Shown here piece after piece: positions 9,901 to 21,660 of a DNA stretch of 64,000 bases. The position numbers and the translations under genes were made by a program. The stretch is from Chlorella sorokiniana (taxonomy: Eukaryota; Chlorophyta; Trebouxiophyceae; Chlorellales; Chlorellaceae), in assembly GCA_025917655.1 (NCBI GenBank), contig CP084613.1, positions 2,482,001 through 2,546,000 on the forward strand, read 5' to 3'. The stretch's first letter is position 1. Each line of letters starts with the position of its first letter. The notes under the pieces are model-generated. The model did no database searches. It saw only the letters and a program-made list of their open reading frames with translations, and was not told where the DNA came from.

Positions 9901-12900
9901 GGTGCGCACCCGCGGGGTTTTCGTTGGGCGGCAGGTCGAAGCCGATTTGCTGGAAGTAGGGCAGGGCCAGGGTGGAGGGGCCCAGGAACACGAGGCGACC
10001 GCCCTTGCCCAGCAGCATCACGTCGTCAAACATGCGGAAGATGGAGAAGCGGGGCTGCGGGGGGGGCAGAGTGGGGGCGCTGTGCTGTGTGCGTGTGGGC
10101 GGGCTGGTCAGCAGCATAGCAGGCACCCAGGGCAGCCGACGAGGCGAGGTGTGAGGGATGCGCCGCGATGCCGGCGTGGGCAGCCTGGCGGGCGCACCTG
10201 GTGCACCGTGGTTATCACGTTCATGCCCAGCCGCGCCATGCGGGTCAGAGCGCCCTGGGTGGACGCGGCGGCATGCAGGCAGTCAGACCTGCTGTCTCGT
10301 TCCGACAGGGGGCGAGGCGTTTCTCAAGCAACACTCTCCCCACTCAGCACACATGTGCCCCCCACACACCCACACACGCAGCCCACCAGTATGTCTGCCG
10401 CCGCTGTGGAGTCCAGGCCCGAGGTGGGCTCATCCATGAACAGGAGCGAGGGCTTTGCCACCAGCTCCACGCCAATGTTCACGCGCTTGCGCTGCCCGCC
10501 GCTGCGCGCAGGCACGCAGCACAGCGGGTGGAGGCAGCCATGAAACACACGGCCTGCTGAGGCCCCCTTGGGTCAGGCAGCAGCCAGGCGGGGGCACACG
10601 AGTGCGCCTGGGGCTCACCTGATCCCCCGCCGCTCCACCGACCCCACCACCTGGTGCTGCACATGGCGCAGCTGCGGGGATGGGGGGGCAGCAGCTCAGC
10701 ACGCATGCATGCACAACAAGCCAGGCACGCCGCACCACCGCCACACCACCCCCACCCACCTGCAGCAGGTCCACGGCGTCCTCCACCAGCCCCGCCTTCT
10801 CCTCAGCCGCCTTCGCCGCGCTGAGGCGCAGGCGCGCCGAGAACGACAGGTTCTCGCGCACAGTCAGCTCCTCGTGCACAGTGTCCTGCGCTTGTTAGTG
10901 TCGTGTAAGGGGGGCAGCGGGCGGCGGCGGTCGGGTGAACACCCTTGCCAGGGCACGGCAACAGGAGGCCGGCGAGCGCACTGCGGGACCGGCCTCATGC
11001 CCGCCCAGAGCCCAGCCCGGCCGCCGCTCCTGCACTCACATCCTGGGGCACAAAGCCGGTGACGCTCTGCAGCTGGCTCAGCTGCATCTCCCGCCCGTTG
11101 ACCAGCAGGCGGCCGGTCTGCCGCCCCGACCCGCCCGCCCGCCCCTGCAGCACCGTCAGGAACGTGGTCTTGCCCGCCCCGCTGGGGCCCAGGATGGCGG
11201 CCACGCGGCTGTGCTCAAACCTGCGCGGCGGGGGCGTGTGTTTGTGTGGGGGTGCGTGGCGTGTAAGGGGCTGCGGCACGGCATCGCACCGCCCCCGGCG
11301 TGCCGGCCTCACCTGCCGGTCACCCCCGACAGGATGCTGCGCCCGTCGTGCAGGGTCAGCCCCACGCTCTCAAACTGGAGCGTCAGGCGAGGCCGAACGC
11401 CGCGGAAGGTGCGGAAGGGGGCGTGCCTGCAGGCAGGCGGCACGGGGTGGCGGGCCTGGGAGACAGGCGGAGGGCTGGCTTGCAGCGCTGGGGCACCCGC
11501 GGGAGGGCAGTGTTGCGGAGGGCGTGCGGCGCTGCGGCCCCTTGGCCGAGCACGGTTCCACCTGCCTGTTTGGCGCGCCGCCCGCCAGCAGGGGCTGCAG
11601 GATGCCAAACAGCTTGTCCTGCACCTCCTGCTGCCTGCTGAGCTCGCGCTGGCCGTGCCGGATGGCGGCCATGATGACGAAGTAGGCCAGCCACATGGCC
11701 ACCATCAGGCAGGCCAGCATCACAAAACCCGTGTAGGAAAGGTCGGCAGAGGCTGCAGGAGGGTGTGGGAGGGGGAGGCGCAGGGAGGGGTGGGCTGCCA
11801 GAGGAGGGGCAGGCAGACAGCCATCCACGCCCGTTCGCTGGCCAGCGCACCGCTTCCCTCCGGGCAGGACGCCAGGGAGGGGCAGCGCGAGGGGCGCAGG
11901 GATCCCGCAGGGCCTGCAGGGGGCGGGGCGTGAGAGAGCTGAGGCGCGGCAGTAGCGAGTGGCCTGCAGCCTGCCAAACGGCAAGTGGCAGGTTGCAGGC
12001 GTAGCAGGCACGCCGTGCGACGATGCTCACAGTAGTATCCGGCGGGGCCTGCATAGAGGGGGCGGGTGGTGGGGGTCGACGTCAGGCAGGGCGCAGCGTG
12101 GCCGCGGCAGCATGCAAAAGCAGCAGCTAGCAGCAGGCCGGCGGCGCTCACAGGTGAGGTTCTTGGATGGCTCCGGGCAGTAAGACCTGCGGCAGGCGCG
12201 TGGGGCACCCCTTGGTGTGGTGGGAGCATTGCGGGGACGGTGCAGCACGCGCCTCGACGGGCGCGCCGGCGCCTGGCCCCCGCCCTCGTGCGCCGCCGGG
12301 CCCCGCCCCCTCACCCCTTAGGGCAGAGCGTGGCTGGGTTGGTTGCGTTTGCGGGGCAGGAGTTGCCCTGCAGCGGGTCCCCCAGCAGGAAGATGCGCTG
12401 CGACACGGTGGCGGGGCGGGAGGGAACCTCCATGGCTGGGGCCGCCGCCAGCAGCAGCGACATGTTGCAGGTGACGGGCTGCACCGTGGAGGCGGCACAC
12501 CAGTAGCCGGGGGCAGGGCAGGGCGGCGGCGGGGGTGGGGCAGTACATGGAGGGAGGGCAGGCCAGGTCGTTGATTGCCCTGCAGTGGAGGCCCAGGGAG
12601 CACAGCGTCAGCCTGCGCGTGCACGGATGGCTGCGGGCGCAGCCGGAGGTGCTCACATTTGGATGGAGGGGTCCAGGATGGGGGCAGCACGCTGCCGGGC
12701 TTGCACAGCATGCCCAGCCCGCACTCCACGCAGATGAACCGCCTGCCGCCGCTGCCGCCCAAGCCCGGCTGCGGCTCCACTCCCACAAGCCCAGAGCCTG
12801 CGCTGGCATCGGGGCCGTCCGCTGTGGTGGCAGCGACATCCCCGACGGGCTCAGCAGCAGGCGCCGCGAGCTCTGCGCCGCCGTCACCTGCGCCGTCCAT

Positions 12901-13112
12901 GGCTGGCTGCACACAAACCCGGCGCTGCAGGTCCCAAACGTCGCATCTTTCGCTGGGTTGCATGGGCAGCCCTCTGGCACTGTGCTGGCCCTGGTGATGT
13001 CGACGGGGCAGCCGCTGGGCCCCGATGGCTGGGCGCCTGCCGCCGCGCGCCATCCGCTGCACGCCAGAAGCAGCACTGCCAGCCGCAATACATGTGCCTT
13101 TGAGTTTTTCAT
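6917..13112 (-). CDS. ABC transporter, ABCG24/28-type, with an EF-hand-like insert
   Basis: A membrane ABC transporter of the plant ABCG24/ABCG28 group (lipid or wall-precursor export in plants; substrate here unknown). The ATG at 13112 gives a signal peptide ([18 protein letters not shown]...). A Cys-rich luminal region follows (12150-13060: [29 protein letters not shown]), then a membrane helix near 11690-11730 ([17 protein letters not shown]). The nucleotide-binding domain has Walker [10 protein letters not shown] near 11170-11195, the SGGQRKR signature near 10485-10505 (split by an intron before the Ser), Walker [13 protein letters not shown] near 10410-10446, and the H-loop TTVHQ near 10200. 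An EF-hand-like module lies at 9230-9500. The C-terminal ABC-2 membrane domain runs from about 8500 to 6950. The stop is at 6917-6919. At least one frame break (C run 9354-9357) fits a missing base. Confidence 0.85.
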
Positions 13113-13633
13113 GTGCCTCAAAGGCGAGGATCCTCGCGGCACCGCCGTTGAAGTCTCTACGCCAAGTGCGGTGCCTCGTGCGCTGCTCTTTCGTGGGTCC
13201 TAAACATCAAGCGCCACCCTTTCAAACGACTTTTCAATGCATTTGTAAGTAAACAAGACAACGTTGCCCACCATTCCCCCAGCCTCGAGAATGCCACGGG
13301 CAGTACCGTACAACCAGGTGAACAGCAGAAGGTCCTCGCCCCGCATTCCATTAAGTTTCAGTCGTGTCCAAAGCCTGAAGATGCTCAAAGTAATCTATGC
13401 ATCTTCAGGGTTCTGAAAGTTGTCGGCGACAAGCAAGTCGGTGAATACAACCGAACAGGCTTTGACGCAGCTGTGAATGCGGTTGTGCCGCTTATACCGA
13501 GTCGATCTACGCACGCTTCGTTTCCCTCGTCAGCGGGTAGGGCGATTTAGCGCCACCCTGCCGGCGGTAGCCGCAGGCTCCCTTGCCCGCAGCTTCAGCT
13601 GGATTGCCAGGCTGCGCAGCCCTGGTTAGAGGG
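13113..13633. other. Divergent promoter region between ABCG and the ceramide-kinase-like gene
   Basis: Lower GC than the flanks, with no coding signal. The two genes start on either side of it in opposite directions. Confidence 0.55.
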
Positions 13634-16126
13634 ATGATTCAGCATCACAAGAATGCTTCATTGGAGCTGCTGCTCCCGCCGGGCCCGTCCTCCTGGGCAG
13701 GCGGCGGCGGCGAGCTGAGCGGCTCCGCCGCAGACGCTCGCGCAGGCAGCCTCCCCACCGTGAAGCAGGCGGTGCTGTCGCGTCCCGCCACGCGGCGAAT
13801 CCGCAGCACAGAGTACGCTGCGGCTGGACGTGCGTCCTTGTTGTGCTGGGCCTGCCGCCTGCCGAGGTATGCCCTGCGGGCGTGCTGGCGCGCTGTGGGT
13901 GCTGAGCGTGGGCGGTGTCCCCGCCGCCGCTCCTCCCCCTGCAGCGGTTTGGACGAGGCGGAGCGCGGGCAGCTGGCGGGGCAGCCTGCGGGGGAGCTGC
14001 TGGTGGACGGGCGGCCGGCGCTGGCGCGGCTGACGCCCAGCGGGCTGGAGTGGAGCGCGGCGTCGCGGGGGCGGCGCGCCCGCCGCGCCCGGCCTGCCTG
14101 CCCTTCACCGACATGATTGGCGTGCGGCGGGTGGATGCTCGCAGCCGCCTGCCTGCTGTGCTGCCTGCGCCGCCGCCCCCGCCACCTGCTGGAGGTGCTG
14201 ACCTTCCGGCGGGGGCGGTGCGGCGCTGCGAGTGGGCACCCCGCTGCCTGGTGCTGGAGGCGGCGCAGCAGGAGGCGGCGCACGAGTGGGCGGCGGCCAT
14301 CGCGGCGGGCATCGAGGCCGTGTCGGCGGCACGACCCAAGTGAGGAGGGGGGCCCGGGGGCCGGGGGTGGGGGCGCGGTCCGGTGGCAGGGTGCAGGCAG
14401 CGAGGACGGGCACGGGGGCGAGCGGCTAGGAAGCGCACCGACCGCTGTCACCCCCTCTGCGCCCTTGGGGACCCCTCCCTGTGTGCCCCAGGAGCCTGCT
14501 GGTGCTGCTGAACCCGCGGTCGGGCGGGGCGGGCGCGCCGCCTGTACCGCAGCGTGGTGGCCCCGCTGTTTGCGGCCGCTGGCATTCGGGTGGAGGTGCG
14601 GCAGACGCGGGGCGCGGGGCACGCGCAGCAGCTGGTGGCGGGCCTGAGCGGGGAGCAGGTGGCGGCGATAGACGGCCTGGTGTGCGTGGGCGGCGACGGC
14701 GCCTTCCACGAAGCCGTCAACGGGCTGCTGGCGGCGCGGCGCGCGGCGGCGGCGGCGGGCGACGCGGCGGCGGCGGCCGCGCTGGCCTCGCTGCGCCTGG
14801 CCCACATCCCCGCCGGCTCCACCGACGCCGTGGCCTGCTCCCTGCACGGCACGCGCTCCCCCTTTGCCGCCGCCGCACTGCGCGCTGGGAGACTGCGCGC
14901 CGCTGGACGCGCTGCGATGCGACACCGCGGCGGGCACCAAGTTTGCCTGCTGCATCGCCGGTGCGCCCGGGCTGGCGGCGCGGGCCAGCGGGTTGCCAGC
15001 CAGGCCGGGGTTGCGGACCCACGGCTGCCACATAACACCTCTCCCCCCCGGACCCGCCTTGCAGCCTACGGCTTCCTGGCCGATGTGACGCTGGGGGCGG
15101 AGGCGTACCGCTGGCTGGGCCCCCTGCGGTACGACCTGGTGGGCGCGGCCCGCCTGCTGCGCGCCGCCGCCTACCCCGCCCGCGTGCGCTACCTGCAGGG
15201 GGAGGTGGGCGCCGCCCTCAGCGCGCACCCCGCCGCGCCCTGCGCCGCGCCCTGCGCCCTCTGCCGCGCCGCCTCCCTGGAGCACTGCCGACGCCACAGC
15301 CAGCGCCAGCTGGCGGCGGAGGCGGCCTCGCCGCACCCCTCCCCCGGGGCAGCGAGCCGCAGACGCCGCACGCGGCGGCGGGCACGGCGGCGGGCGCGGC
15401 GGGCAGCCAAGGGGCGGCGGCAGGGGCAGCAGGCGAAGCAGGAGCTGGTGGCGCACAGGCCCTGCCCTGGCCCCAGGCCGCCAGCCGCCTCGACTTCTTG
15501 CAGCCGGCGGCGGGGGCGGGTGAGCGCCACGCGGGCGCGGCCGAGCAGTGGGTGGAGGTGGGGGCGAGTGGGCCTCCATCATGCTCATCGTGCACCCCTG
15601 CCGCTCCGACAAGACGCGGGCGGGCATGGCGCGCCACGCGCACCTCGCCGACGGCCGCATCAAGCTGGTGCTGGTCGCCCGCTGCTCGCCGCTGCAGGTG
15701 GGCGCGCGGGGCCGGGGCGAGTGCGTGCGGGGTCTCTGCGCTGCACGCTCCCTGCTGGCCGGCTGCTGCCGCCCCACACGCCCTGGCCCCCCACCGGCAG
15801 CGCCGCCTGCTGCAGGGCCTCCCCGCTCCTCGCGCCCTGTGCCACACCCCTGCCAGCCCAGCCAGCCTCCCACACTCAGCCGCCCCCCCCGCCCCCGGCC
15901 GCAGTACCTGCGCTTCCTGCTGGCCATGAGCCGCAGCGGGTGCGTGCCCGGCCAGCTTCCCTACGTGCGGGTGGTGGACGCGGTGGCGGTGCAGGTGCTG
16001 CCGGGCGGCGGCGAGCTCAGCAGCTGGAACTGCGACGGCGAGATTGTGGCCGGGCCGGACATGCGCCTGGCAGCCGAGTGCCACCATGCGCTGCTGCGCG
16101 TGTTTGCGCGGGGAGTGGAGCCCTGA
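13634..16126 (+). CDS. Ceramide kinase-like / sphingoid lipid kinase (DAGK catalytic domain)
   Basis: It phosphorylates ceramide or a related sphingoid lipid. The N-terminal part (13634-14340) includes a degenerate PH-like segment with LLVDGRPALARL and a helix ending EAAHEWAAAIAAGIEA. The catalytic domain follows: LLVLLNPRSGG near 14497-14530; the glycine-rich VCVGGDGAFHEAVNG near 14681-14722; PAGSTDAVACS near 14812-14842; GFLADVTLGAEAYRWLGPLRYDL near 15068-15140; and the C-terminal SSWNCDGEIV near 16018-16045, typical of CERK. The protein ends LLRVFARGVEP with the stop at 16124-16126. Frame breaks near 14040-14080, 14525-14545 and 14885-14895 all fit one missing base. A low-complexity insertion lies at 15220-15480. 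CERK is favoured over sphingosine kinase because of the WNCDGE tail and PH-like N-terminus; the substrate is inference. Confidence 0.75.
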
Positions 16127-16773
16127 GGGCGGCGGTCGGGCGCGCTAGTACGACGTGACGCCTGTACCGCCCTCCCTTTGCTGCTGGCCCCGGCTGGCGC
16201 CCGTGAGTAACTCCTCCAGCCCAGGGCAGAGCACCAGCCAGGGAAGGGCTGCACGAGGTCTGCACAGCCTTTCGCCCGTCAGAGAGCAACCCCGGCAGAG
16301 CGGTGGTGCATCTTACAGGCAGCGGTGGGAAGGAGCAGCGCAGGCGCAGGGTGCAGTACAGGGCGCAAAGGACGGGGCGCATGAGTGCAGGAGGTACAGG
16401 TATGGGCGGCGGCTGTTGAGCGCTGCCAGGGAGCGGGGCCCAGCCCGGTGAGGTTGGATAGAGATTCATCAAGTTGGCGTGTGTTAGTTCAGTGTTTGGG
16501 GTGGGGCGGCCATGCGCTGCAAGATGTGCAACGATGCCATGCACGAATGATGGGCCAAGGGCGGGGTCGAGGCAGTGAAGCAGTGACAACGATTTCAAGC
16601 TGGTGTCTGTTCGTCACGGGGGCACATCTGTTGGTGGCTGGTGGGTACCAGGAAGTCCGACAGTCAAGGCTGGCAAGGTCCTGCCCGGTTGTGCTGGTGA
16701 GCGCGCGCTAGCGATCCCTGCCTGGGAAGCGTGGGCTGACACGCCACCTGTGCGGCGCCAGCCAGTGCCGACC
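16127..16773. other. Convergent 3' region, no gene seen
   Basis: It lies between the stops of the lipid kinase (+) and the repeat protein (-). A TTACA (TGTAA on the - strand) near 16314 could end the repeat-protein transcript, but at about 460 bases from the stop it is far. No other feature recognised. Confidence 0.45.
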
Positions 16774-18906
16774 TCACGCAAAGGCAGGGGCGAGCGGGGG
16801 GCTGCCCTCGTCGCTGTCTGGCGGGCCGGGCACCGCCTGCCAGGCGGCAGAGGGTGCAGCGGGGCTGGCAGCAGGGTGGGCAGCGTAGCTGCTGGCGGCG
16901 GCGGCGGCTGCTTCGGGTTCCCAGCCAGCACTGCTGGCAGCGGCGGCTGCCTCGGGCTCCCAGCCTGCGCTGCTGGCAGCGGCGGCTGCCTCCGGCTCCC
17001 AGCCTGCGCTGCTGGCAGCGGCGGCCGCCTCCGGCTCCCAGTCCGCAGCGCTGGCTGTGGCGGCCGCCTCCGGCTCCCAGCCCGCGCTGTTGGCCGCCCA
17101 GCCGTCCAGCAGCCAGGCCAGGGGTCCCAGCGACGCCCCGCCCCCGGCTCAGGCGCCTCAGCCCCCACCAGCGCCGCCACCGGGCAGTAGCGGCTGCTGC
17201 CCGAGGGCGCCTCCCAGCCGGCCGCCGCATCCAGCGCCGCCGCCATGGGGCAGTAGCGGCCACGCCCGCTGGGGCCATGCCAGTCGGGGCAGGCGGCCAG
17301 CGTGCGCAGCTCGGCCAGCGGGTCGTAGCGGTGGGAGGAGCGTCCGCCGTCTGCGGCCGACCGCAGCGCGCCCAGCAGGTCGGGCAGCATGTCGTACTTG
17401 GAGGGCGGGGCGGGGACGGCGGCGCCCTCGCGCGGCGGCCACCAGGTCTGGCCAGGGGTCGTAGCGGGCGGCGGCGCAGCCCGCAGGCGCCGCGTCCCAA
17501 CCGCCCAGCCCGGCCAGGGGGTCGTAGCGGGCGGCGGCGGAGCCCCAGTCCTGCGGCAGCGGGCAGGCGGTGGCTCAAAGGCAGCGAGTGGGACAACAGA
17601 CCTGCCAGGCCGCTGCTGCCCCCCCCCCCCCAACACACCACCACCACACACGTGCCCCCACACACCTCCACCAGCGTGGCCTCCTTGAGCAGGGCCCAGG
17701 CTGCGCGGTGCTCGCTGCCGCCAGCCACGCCCTCGGAGCGTGCGCGCAGCAGCAGGTGCCTCGCAGACTCCATCACGGCGTTGTTGCCGCCGCCCACCTC
17801 GGCCGCGGCCAGGCCACGCAGCTGCGTGGGGTGCAGCAGGGAGGGGTCAGCGGGTGGGACCCGGCCGCGTCCCCGGCACAAGCTGGCAGGCATGGCGGGG
17901 GCACGCCTCAACCGCGGCGTGGCCTTGCATGGCTGCGCTGGCCACCAAACTCGTCCCCGCGCCGCCGCTCGCTGCCCGCCCCCGGATGCTGCCCGGCCCC
18001 CAGCCCAGCCTGCTGCCTCACCAGCGAGCGAGCAAAGTCGTAGCGGGGGGCCGCTGGCGGGCGCCGCGGCCAGCAGCGAGCGCACGTCGTCAAACTGGCA
18101 GCCCTGCCGGGCGGCACAGGGAGCACACGGCAGACTGGTGTGCGCAGAGCAAGGGCAGGGCTGTGCGCAGGCGCACGCTGGCCAGCAGGCGATTGGCTGC
18201 AAGCCGAGGAACCCCCCCCAGCTCCCCGCCCTCGCCATGTCGCCGGAGAAAAGCCCGCGCCCACACCTGTGCCTGGGGGCCGCCGCTGCCGCCGCCATCA
18301 GCTCCAACAGTGAGTCGTACTTGTTGTGCCTGGGCGCACCGCCACCCCTGTGGCTGTGCGCGCGCCCCAGGGCAGCCAGAAGCGGCGCCGCAGGAGCCAG
18401 CAGGATGCTGAGCGGGTCCCAGCCCCGGGAGCGGCGCTGCGCCGGCTCGCCTGCAGCAGCTGCCGCTGGCTCGGCGGCGGCGGCGCCCCAGGGGCTGCTC
18501 CCGCCTGCACCGCGTCCAGCTGCTGCGCCAGGCGGGCCAGCAGCTGCTGCTGGCGCCGCGCCGGTGGCGGCGGCGGCGGCTGCCTCCGCCGCTGCCTGGT
18601 CTGCCCGCGCCGCCTCGGCCGCCACCTTTGCCGCCAGCGCGGTGGCGGCCGCCGTGGCTGCTGCATCCGAGCGCAGCTGCTGGCTGTCGGCAGCGGCAGC
18701 CAGAACGCTGCGCACCAGCTGGTCGGCAGACCCCAGCGCCCGCCCTCGTCTGCAGCACCCGCAGCCACCGCCTTCTCTGCCTGCGCCTGCAGCCGCTGCT
18801 GCACCGCCAGCAGCCGCGACTTGGCGACGGCGATGCGCTGCTGCGCCTCCGCCCGCCGTGCCTCCTTCATCATGGCGGTGGCGGGGTTGGCGGCCGGGGG
18901 TGCCAT
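16774..18906 (-). CDS. Unrecognised repeat protein with eleven aromatic-Asp (W/Y/F-D-x-L-like) motifs
   Basis: No family recognised. From the ATG at 18906 the protein starts with an Ala/Arg/Gln coiled coil (KEARRAEAQQRIAVAKSRL). An Ala/Pro-rich linker follows, then a series of short motifs of the form [K/R/G/Q]-[Y/W/F]-[D/C]-x-[hydrophobic]-x-x-[L/hydrophobic]: GWDPLSILL (18391-18424), KYDSLLELM (18295-18330), QFDDVRSLL (18066-18101), RYDFARSL (18022-18044), RYDPLAGLG (17505-17531), RYDPWPDLV (17441-17467), KYDMLPDLL (17358-17400), RYDPLAELR (17293-17330), RYCPMAAAL (17225-17258), RYCPVAALV (17162-17193) and RWDPLAWLL (17095-17133, across a missing base). One intervening exon (17690-17815) is an ordinary helix (MESARHLLLRARSEG). 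The tail is five GWEPEAAAAASSA-like repeats and a Pro/Ser end; stop at 16774-16776. Breaks near 17118-17126, 17405-17430, 18045-18050 and 18731-18748 fit missing bases. No transit peptide is visible. Confidence 0.6.
16888..17085 (-). repeat. Five tandem 39-42 bp coding repeats
   Basis: Units at 16888-16929 (42 bp), 16930-16968, 16969-17007, 17008-17046 and 17047-17085 (39 bp each) are nearly identical. They encode [GD]-WEPEAAAAASSA-type units in the C-terminal tail of the aromatic-Asp repeat protein. Unit lengths are multiples of three, so copy-number change keeps the frame. Confidence 0.9.
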
Positions 18907-19436
18907 TCTGCACGGCAGGCAGCGCAGATCGTGCAGCAGCTGAAATGCGTGATGTGGACTGGACTGAGCTGCACCATTTCGCCGCAACAATGCGGCTAAC
19001 CAACCCAGCAGCTCAAGCAGTTGCCAACCGCACCGGCAGTGACGCCGCCTGTGCCACGATAACGGGTCGGGCAGCGGCCGCGCGCAAGGATCTCTTGGGC
19101 ATGGCGCAGCGAACCCCAATGAAGCACCCCGGGTGGGCAGCGATCCCCGCAGGGAGCCCCGTAGCGAGGGCACCATGACGGGCAAGGCAAGGCCGCAACG
19201 TGCCAGGCCCACGAGATTCGTTGCTAACTGTCTTGATCAGCGTGGAGCAGCAAACTGGCAGCCAAATTTTGGATTTGACACCATTCGTACTGCCAACCAA
19301 TTGGTTTGCTGGCTTGCTTTGCTTTGCTTGTTCGAGATTCCATTCAACGTGTGAGGGACTTGCAGTTGTGGATCACCGCTATCCACCGATCCTGAGGCAG
19401 GTGGTTGCGCCCGCCATCAGGCGCCTGCTGCCGCCG
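18907..19436. other. Intergenic: 5' flank of the repeat protein and 3' flank of Misato
   Basis: An in-frame upstream ATG at 19176 on the - strand could extend the repeat protein, but the extra sequence shows no domain or clear splice pattern. A TTGCTTTGC-rich, lower-GC patch lies near 19300-19330. No other gene seen. Confidence 0.4.
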
Positions 19437-21660
19437 TCAGTCCTCCTCATCGTACGCCCGCGCCAGCTGGGCCAGCCGCTCGTCATGCTGGCTCACCTCC
19501 TCGCCGCTCACGCCCCAGCTCTCCAGCGCGGCCTGGCCCTGCCTGCTGCCGGCCACAGCGCGGAAGCTGCGCTGCGCCGCCTCCACCACCCCCGCAAACG
19601 AAGACGTGGCGGCCAGCCGGGTCAGCACGGCGCACGAGTGAAGGTCCTGGCCTTGAGCACCCAGCGCGCCGCCCGCGGGCACATCGCCGTGCCGGGAGAG
19701 GCCGTGCGCGAAGAAGTGGGGGAAGGGGAGGGGCAGCGGCAGCGGCGCCGCGGCCAGCGTGCGGTGCCGCACGCACCGCGCCCTCTCCCGGGCCAACGCC
19801 GCATCCAGGCTGGCAGCTGCGCTGCCCAGGTCCAGCGGCGCGCCTTGCGAGCGAGGGCCGCGCAGCACCACCGACTCCGCGTAGCGGCCCTGGTCGCCCG
19901 CTGCCGCAATACCCGGGGTCAGCCCGGCCAGCCGCTGGGTCGTGAAGGCCGCGCCGCTGCCGCCGCCCGCAGCCGCTGCGCTGCCAGCCGCGCCCTGCTG
20001 CAGCCTTGGGTCTGCTTGCCGCGCCTGCTGCTGCACATCCGCAGGCAGCGCGGGGCAGGGGAGCGACAGGGACAGCGCGGTCAGCGGGCTGCTGTGCCGC
20101 GCGGTGAGCAGCTGCGTGAGCTCCAGCATGTCGGCTCGGCCTGCAGCGGCAGGGTGGGCCAGCGCTGTCGACAAAGCGCAGCGCAGCAGCACCAGCAAAG
20201 GCCGCAGCCGCAGCAGCCATGCCAAGTCCGCGAGCATGAAGCCTCACCAAGCGCAGCGTGGGGCCCTTCCCCCGCCAAGCCGGTACGGCAGCGTGGCGGT
20301 GTCTATGGCCGCAGCGCACAGCGCGCTGGCATGGTATGTGCTGCGCGGCTGCCAGCGCAGCAGGGGCAGCGTGCTGGGCGGCACCGCCGCGGGCGCCACC
20401 GCTGTGTAGCTGCCGCACTGCGGCGTCAGCAGGGCCAGGCTGAGGCCCTCGCCCAACGCGCGACGGCGCAGCCCCGCTGCGTCGTCGCCCTCGCCGCCGG
20501 CTGAGCCAGGCGGGCGCAGCGCGAACAGCATGACGGGTCGGCCGCCGCCGTACTCATCCGTCACCTCCTGCAGGCGGCCAGGCAGGGGGTGAGCTGGGGT
20601 CCCTGGCCTGCGCGCTGCAGCGGGAAACACAGCCCGGCAGGGGGCAGCTGGTTGCGCATGCCCAGGCGTGCTCGCCGCCCCGCCCCGCCCCAGCGCCTCG
20701 CCTGCAGCACGTGCGTCGCCAGCTGGCCCCACCCCCACATCCTCCGCCAGCACCTGGAACCCCTGCAGGTGGTCCGCCTCCTCGGCAAAGAACCTGGGGG
20801 GGAGGGAGGGGGCCGTAGGCTGGGGGCATGCACCCCCGCCAGCTGCCCTCCTCCCCACATGCGCCAAGGTGCCCTGGAAGCATGCAAGCCCCCCCCTTCC
20901 AAAACCCGACGGCCCACCTGATCCGCTCCGTCATTTCCTCCCGCTGCTCGTCGCTGCGCCAGTGGTCGCCGCCGTCCCCCAGGCGGTGAAGGGCGTCAGC
21001 CCGTGCCACGCGCCCGCCAGCTGCTGCACGCTGCGCGGGTGCAGGTGGGCCTTGAGGAAGTCGGTGAAGAAGCTGACGCCGCCTCCGCCCCCTGACCCCC
21101 GCCGCCATCCAGCTCCCGAGCCGCCGCCTCCAGCGCGCTGGGCTCCTCGGCGGCGCCCCCTGAGCCTGCCGCGCCGCCGCCGCCCTCCTCCTCGTCCGCC
21201 TCCGCCTCCAGCTCGGCTGCAAAGCGGCTCCTGGGCACCGCGGCGCGCGCGGTGCACCTCCTGGCGGCCCCCCAGGTGGCGGCCACGCTGTGGGGCGCGT
21301 CGTGGTCGCGGTACAGCGACCCGTGCGCGCTGACGCCGCCCAGCGCGCCGCTCAGGTCCCACAGCACCAGGCGCGGCGTGTAGGTGCCCTCGCCCCGTGC
21401 CGTCTCGCCCTGACGGTACAGAACATCGCTGTCGATCTGGGCTGCCGGCCCACGTGGGCCCTGCTGCTCCTGCAGGCCCAGCAACTCGTCCTGCACAGGA
21501 GGCAAGAGGCGGCTGGCGCAGTCATGTGAACAGTCACTCCGGACGGCGCCGCGCGGTGCGACCGATCGCGAATGCATGTACTTGCCTGGAAATTCCAGTA
21601 GTGAGCGCCTACATAGTTTGCGAAATTGCCGAACTGGAGGGTGATGACCTCCCGGGGCAT
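19437..21660 (-). CDS. DML1: Misato/DML1 tubulin-like protein
   Basis: Misato/DML1 proteins are tubulin- and FtsZ-related and are needed for mitochondrial distribution and partitioning in fungi and animals. The first exon, from ATG 21660, reads MPREVITLQFGNFANYVG, the diagnostic Misato N-terminus (M-R-E-I-I-T-L-Q-x-G-x-x-x-N-x-V-G). Next come a DELL segment and TYTPRLVLWDLSGALGG (about 21340-21400). An acidic Ala/Gly-rich linker follows near 21150-21220, then FLKAHLHPRSVQQL near 21030-21060. Downstream exons contain PVMLFALRPPG, SLALLTPQCGSYTAV and RSTYHASALCAAAID, matching the family's central region. The C-terminus is acidic (LARAYDEED) with the stop at 19437-19439. The start is secured by the conserved N-terminal motif. 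Several frame changes inside exons fit missing bases. Confidence 0.8.

Noticed and set aside
9006-9959. Long + strand open frame of over 300 codons
   Set aside because: Antisense to the ABCG nucleotide-binding and EF-hand region, whose reverse-strand motifs are unmistakable; composition is a shadow.
16774-18906. Calling the repeat protein an EPYC1-type Rubisco linker
   Set aside because: The motif differs from the EPYC1 helix, no transit peptide is visible, and I cannot compare with other linker sequences here; kept only as a hypothesis.
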